A stretch of DNA of 5,768 bases from Actinomycetota bacterium. GTDB lineage: Bacteria; Actinomycetota; Thermoleophilia; Solirubrobacterales; Solirubrobacteraceae. The stretch spans positions 1 to 5,768 of the forward strand of contig WLNV01000106.1 in NCBI GenBank assembly GCA_009699615.1, in the 5' to 3' direction. Each line of letters opens with the position of its first letter. The first letter of the stretch is position 1. Of this stretch, positions 4,893-5,768 are shown one piece after another. The notes beneath the pieces are model-generated. The model saw only the letters and a list, made by a program, of their open reading frames with translations. It did not search any database and was not told where the DNA came from. Both the position numbers and the translations under genes were made by a program.

Positions 4893-5768
4893 ATGTCGAA
4901 TTCCTCAACCTCACTCGAAATCACCGGCCCTGACGGCGGAGCTCTGCTCGGCGAGGTTGAGCTGACCCCGGTCGATCAGGTCAGCGTGATCGTCGGAGCT
5001 GCGCGCAAGGCGCAGCCGGAATGGTCGAGGCGGACCGTCGCCGATCGAGCGGCGCTGCTTGAAGCCGCCGCCGACTTGCTCGACCCGCAGAGCGACGAGC
5101 TGTCGCTGTTGCTCGCATCGGAGGCAGGGAAGCCGATAGACCAAGCGAAGTTTGAGATACGCGCATCGATCGGCCTGCTGCGCAGCAACGCACGCGAGGC
5201 GTGCCGCACCGCCGGGGGGCGCGTGCTGCCAACAGAGGGCCTCAAGGGCGTTGACCACGACTTCGTATACACGCGCCGCGAGCCACTCGGCGTAGTGGCG
5301 GCAATTCTTCCGTTCAACTTCCCGGTCGAGCTCTACGTTGAGAAGTGCGCCGCGGCGCTGGTCGGCGGCAACGCCGTCGTCGTCAAGCCGCCGCTGGAAG
5401 ACCCGCTCGCCGTGATGCGCTTCCACAAGGCCCTCCACGACGCTGGCGTGCCGACCGACGTTCTCGCCAGCGTGCTCGGAGATCGCGACGTTGGAGCGGA
5501 GCTCTCGCAAGCCGATGGCATCGCCGCGGTCTCGTTGACCGGCTCGACCGTTGCCGGGCTGGCAGTTGCCAAAGCCGCCGCTCCGACGCTTCGGCGGCTC
5601 CACTTGGAGCTCGGCGGCAACAACGCTTCGCTCGTCTTTAACGATGCTGACATTGAGTTGGCGGCATCAGAGCTCGTGCGTGGCCGCTTGCTGATGAACG
5701 GGCAGGCCTGCTCCGCAAGCAAGCGGATTGTCGTCGATCGCTCGCTGCACGATGACCTCGCCGAGCGG
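4893..5768 (+). CDS. NAD(P)-dependent aldehyde dehydrogenase, 3'-truncated
   Basis: First 292 residues of an aldehyde dehydrogenase; the frame is open to the right edge, and about 180-200 C-terminal residues are missing relative to the usual 470-500. These enzymes oxidise aldehydes to carboxylates with NAD(P). Visible: TRREPLGVVAAILPFNFP with oxyanion-hole N142; GGNAVVVKP with cofactor-binding K165; the Rossmann-fold VSLTGSTVAG (213-222); general base E239 in HLELGGNN; and nucleophile C273 in NGQACSASKR. All catalytic residues are in place. The start at 4893 gives a normal-length N-terminus; there is no clear Shine-Dalgarno sequence, only AAG at 4884-4886, so initiation may be weak or depend on a short leader. 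The gene follows the enamidase-like gene by 54 bases and has its own predicted promoter. A role in oxidising the aldehyde released by enamide opening is a reasonable inference; succinate- or glutarate-semialdehyde-type substrates are alternatives. Confidence 0.93.
   Translation, partial: MSNSSTSLEITGPDGGALLGEVELTPVDQVSVIVGAARKAQPEWSRRTVADRAALLEAAADLLDPQSDELSLLLASEAGKPIDQAKFEIRASIGLLRSNAREACRTAGGRVLPTEGLKGVDHDFVYTRREPLGVVAAILPFNFPVELYVEKCAAALVGGNAVVVKPPLEDPLAVMRFHKALHDAGVPTDVLASVLGDRDVGAELSQADGIAAVSLTGSTVAGLAVAKAAAPTLRRLHLELGGNNASLVFNDADIELAASELVRGRLLMNGQACSASKRIVVDRSLHDDLAER

Noticed and set aside
4911..5603. Long minus-strand open frame opposite the aldehyde dehydrogenase
   Set aside because: It is antisense to a gene with all ALDH motifs, its translation is Arg/Ala-rich without recognisable motifs, and such frames are common in GC-rich DNA. 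The other long minus-strand frames (for example 2761-3420 and 4388-4924) were rejected for the same reason.

Overview
The window is a tightly packed, one-directional stretch of GC-rich DNA (roughly 60-65% GC by eye) carrying six plus-strand protein genes. The first is cut by the left edge and the last by the right edge. Codons favour G/C in the third position. The intergenic promoter reads TTGACA-N17-TAGGCT, which fits a housekeeping-sigma promoter of high-GC Gram-positive type. An actinobacterium (or a soil relative such as a Thermoleophilia-like lineage) is the best guess, but there is no marker gene and the assignment is weak. I see no RNA genes, mobile elements, CRISPR arrays or integration signs.

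Layout: 1-687, C-terminal part of an inner-membrane permease of a nucleoside/purine-type (BMP-dependent) ABC importer; 708-1619, carbon-nitrogen hydrolase of the nitrilase superfamily with an unusual active site; 1616-2728, zinc-dependent class II histone-deacetylase/acetylpolyamine-amidohydrolase-like deacylase; 2725-3666, a free-standing protein with the PC-x3-KPY-x2-S-x2-H signature of archaeal archaeosine synthase ArcS (DUF5591); 3663-4838, a binuclear-metal amidohydrolase closely resembling enamidase of nicotinate fermentation; 4893-5768, the first 292 residues of an NAD(P)-dependent aldehyde dehydrogenase. The central four genes are joined by three successive 4-base ATGA stop/start overlaps, and the permease stop lies 20 bases before the hydrolase start, so genes 1-5 look like one operon. 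The aldehyde dehydrogenase follows a 54-base gap holding a good promoter whose -10/start region is covered by a perfect inverted repeat, so it may also have its own regulated transcript.

Read together, this looks like an uptake-and-breakdown operon for an organic nitrogen compound, probably an N-heterocycle or its acylated derivative. An importer brings it in, two amide/C-N-bond hydrolases trim it, the enamidase-like enzyme would open a cyclic enamide and release ammonia plus an aldehyde, and the aldehyde dehydrogenase would oxidise that aldehyde. The odd member is the ArcS-like protein. Its only characterised relatives act on the nitrile of a 7-deazaguanine base in tRNA, and here it sits inside a catabolic operon without a tRNA-guanine transglycosylase domain. 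The substrate is not determined by the sequence. The strongest leads are this ArcS-like protein, the Lys-to-Arg change in the nitrilase triad, and the lysine in place of the metal-bridging glutamate of the known enamidase.
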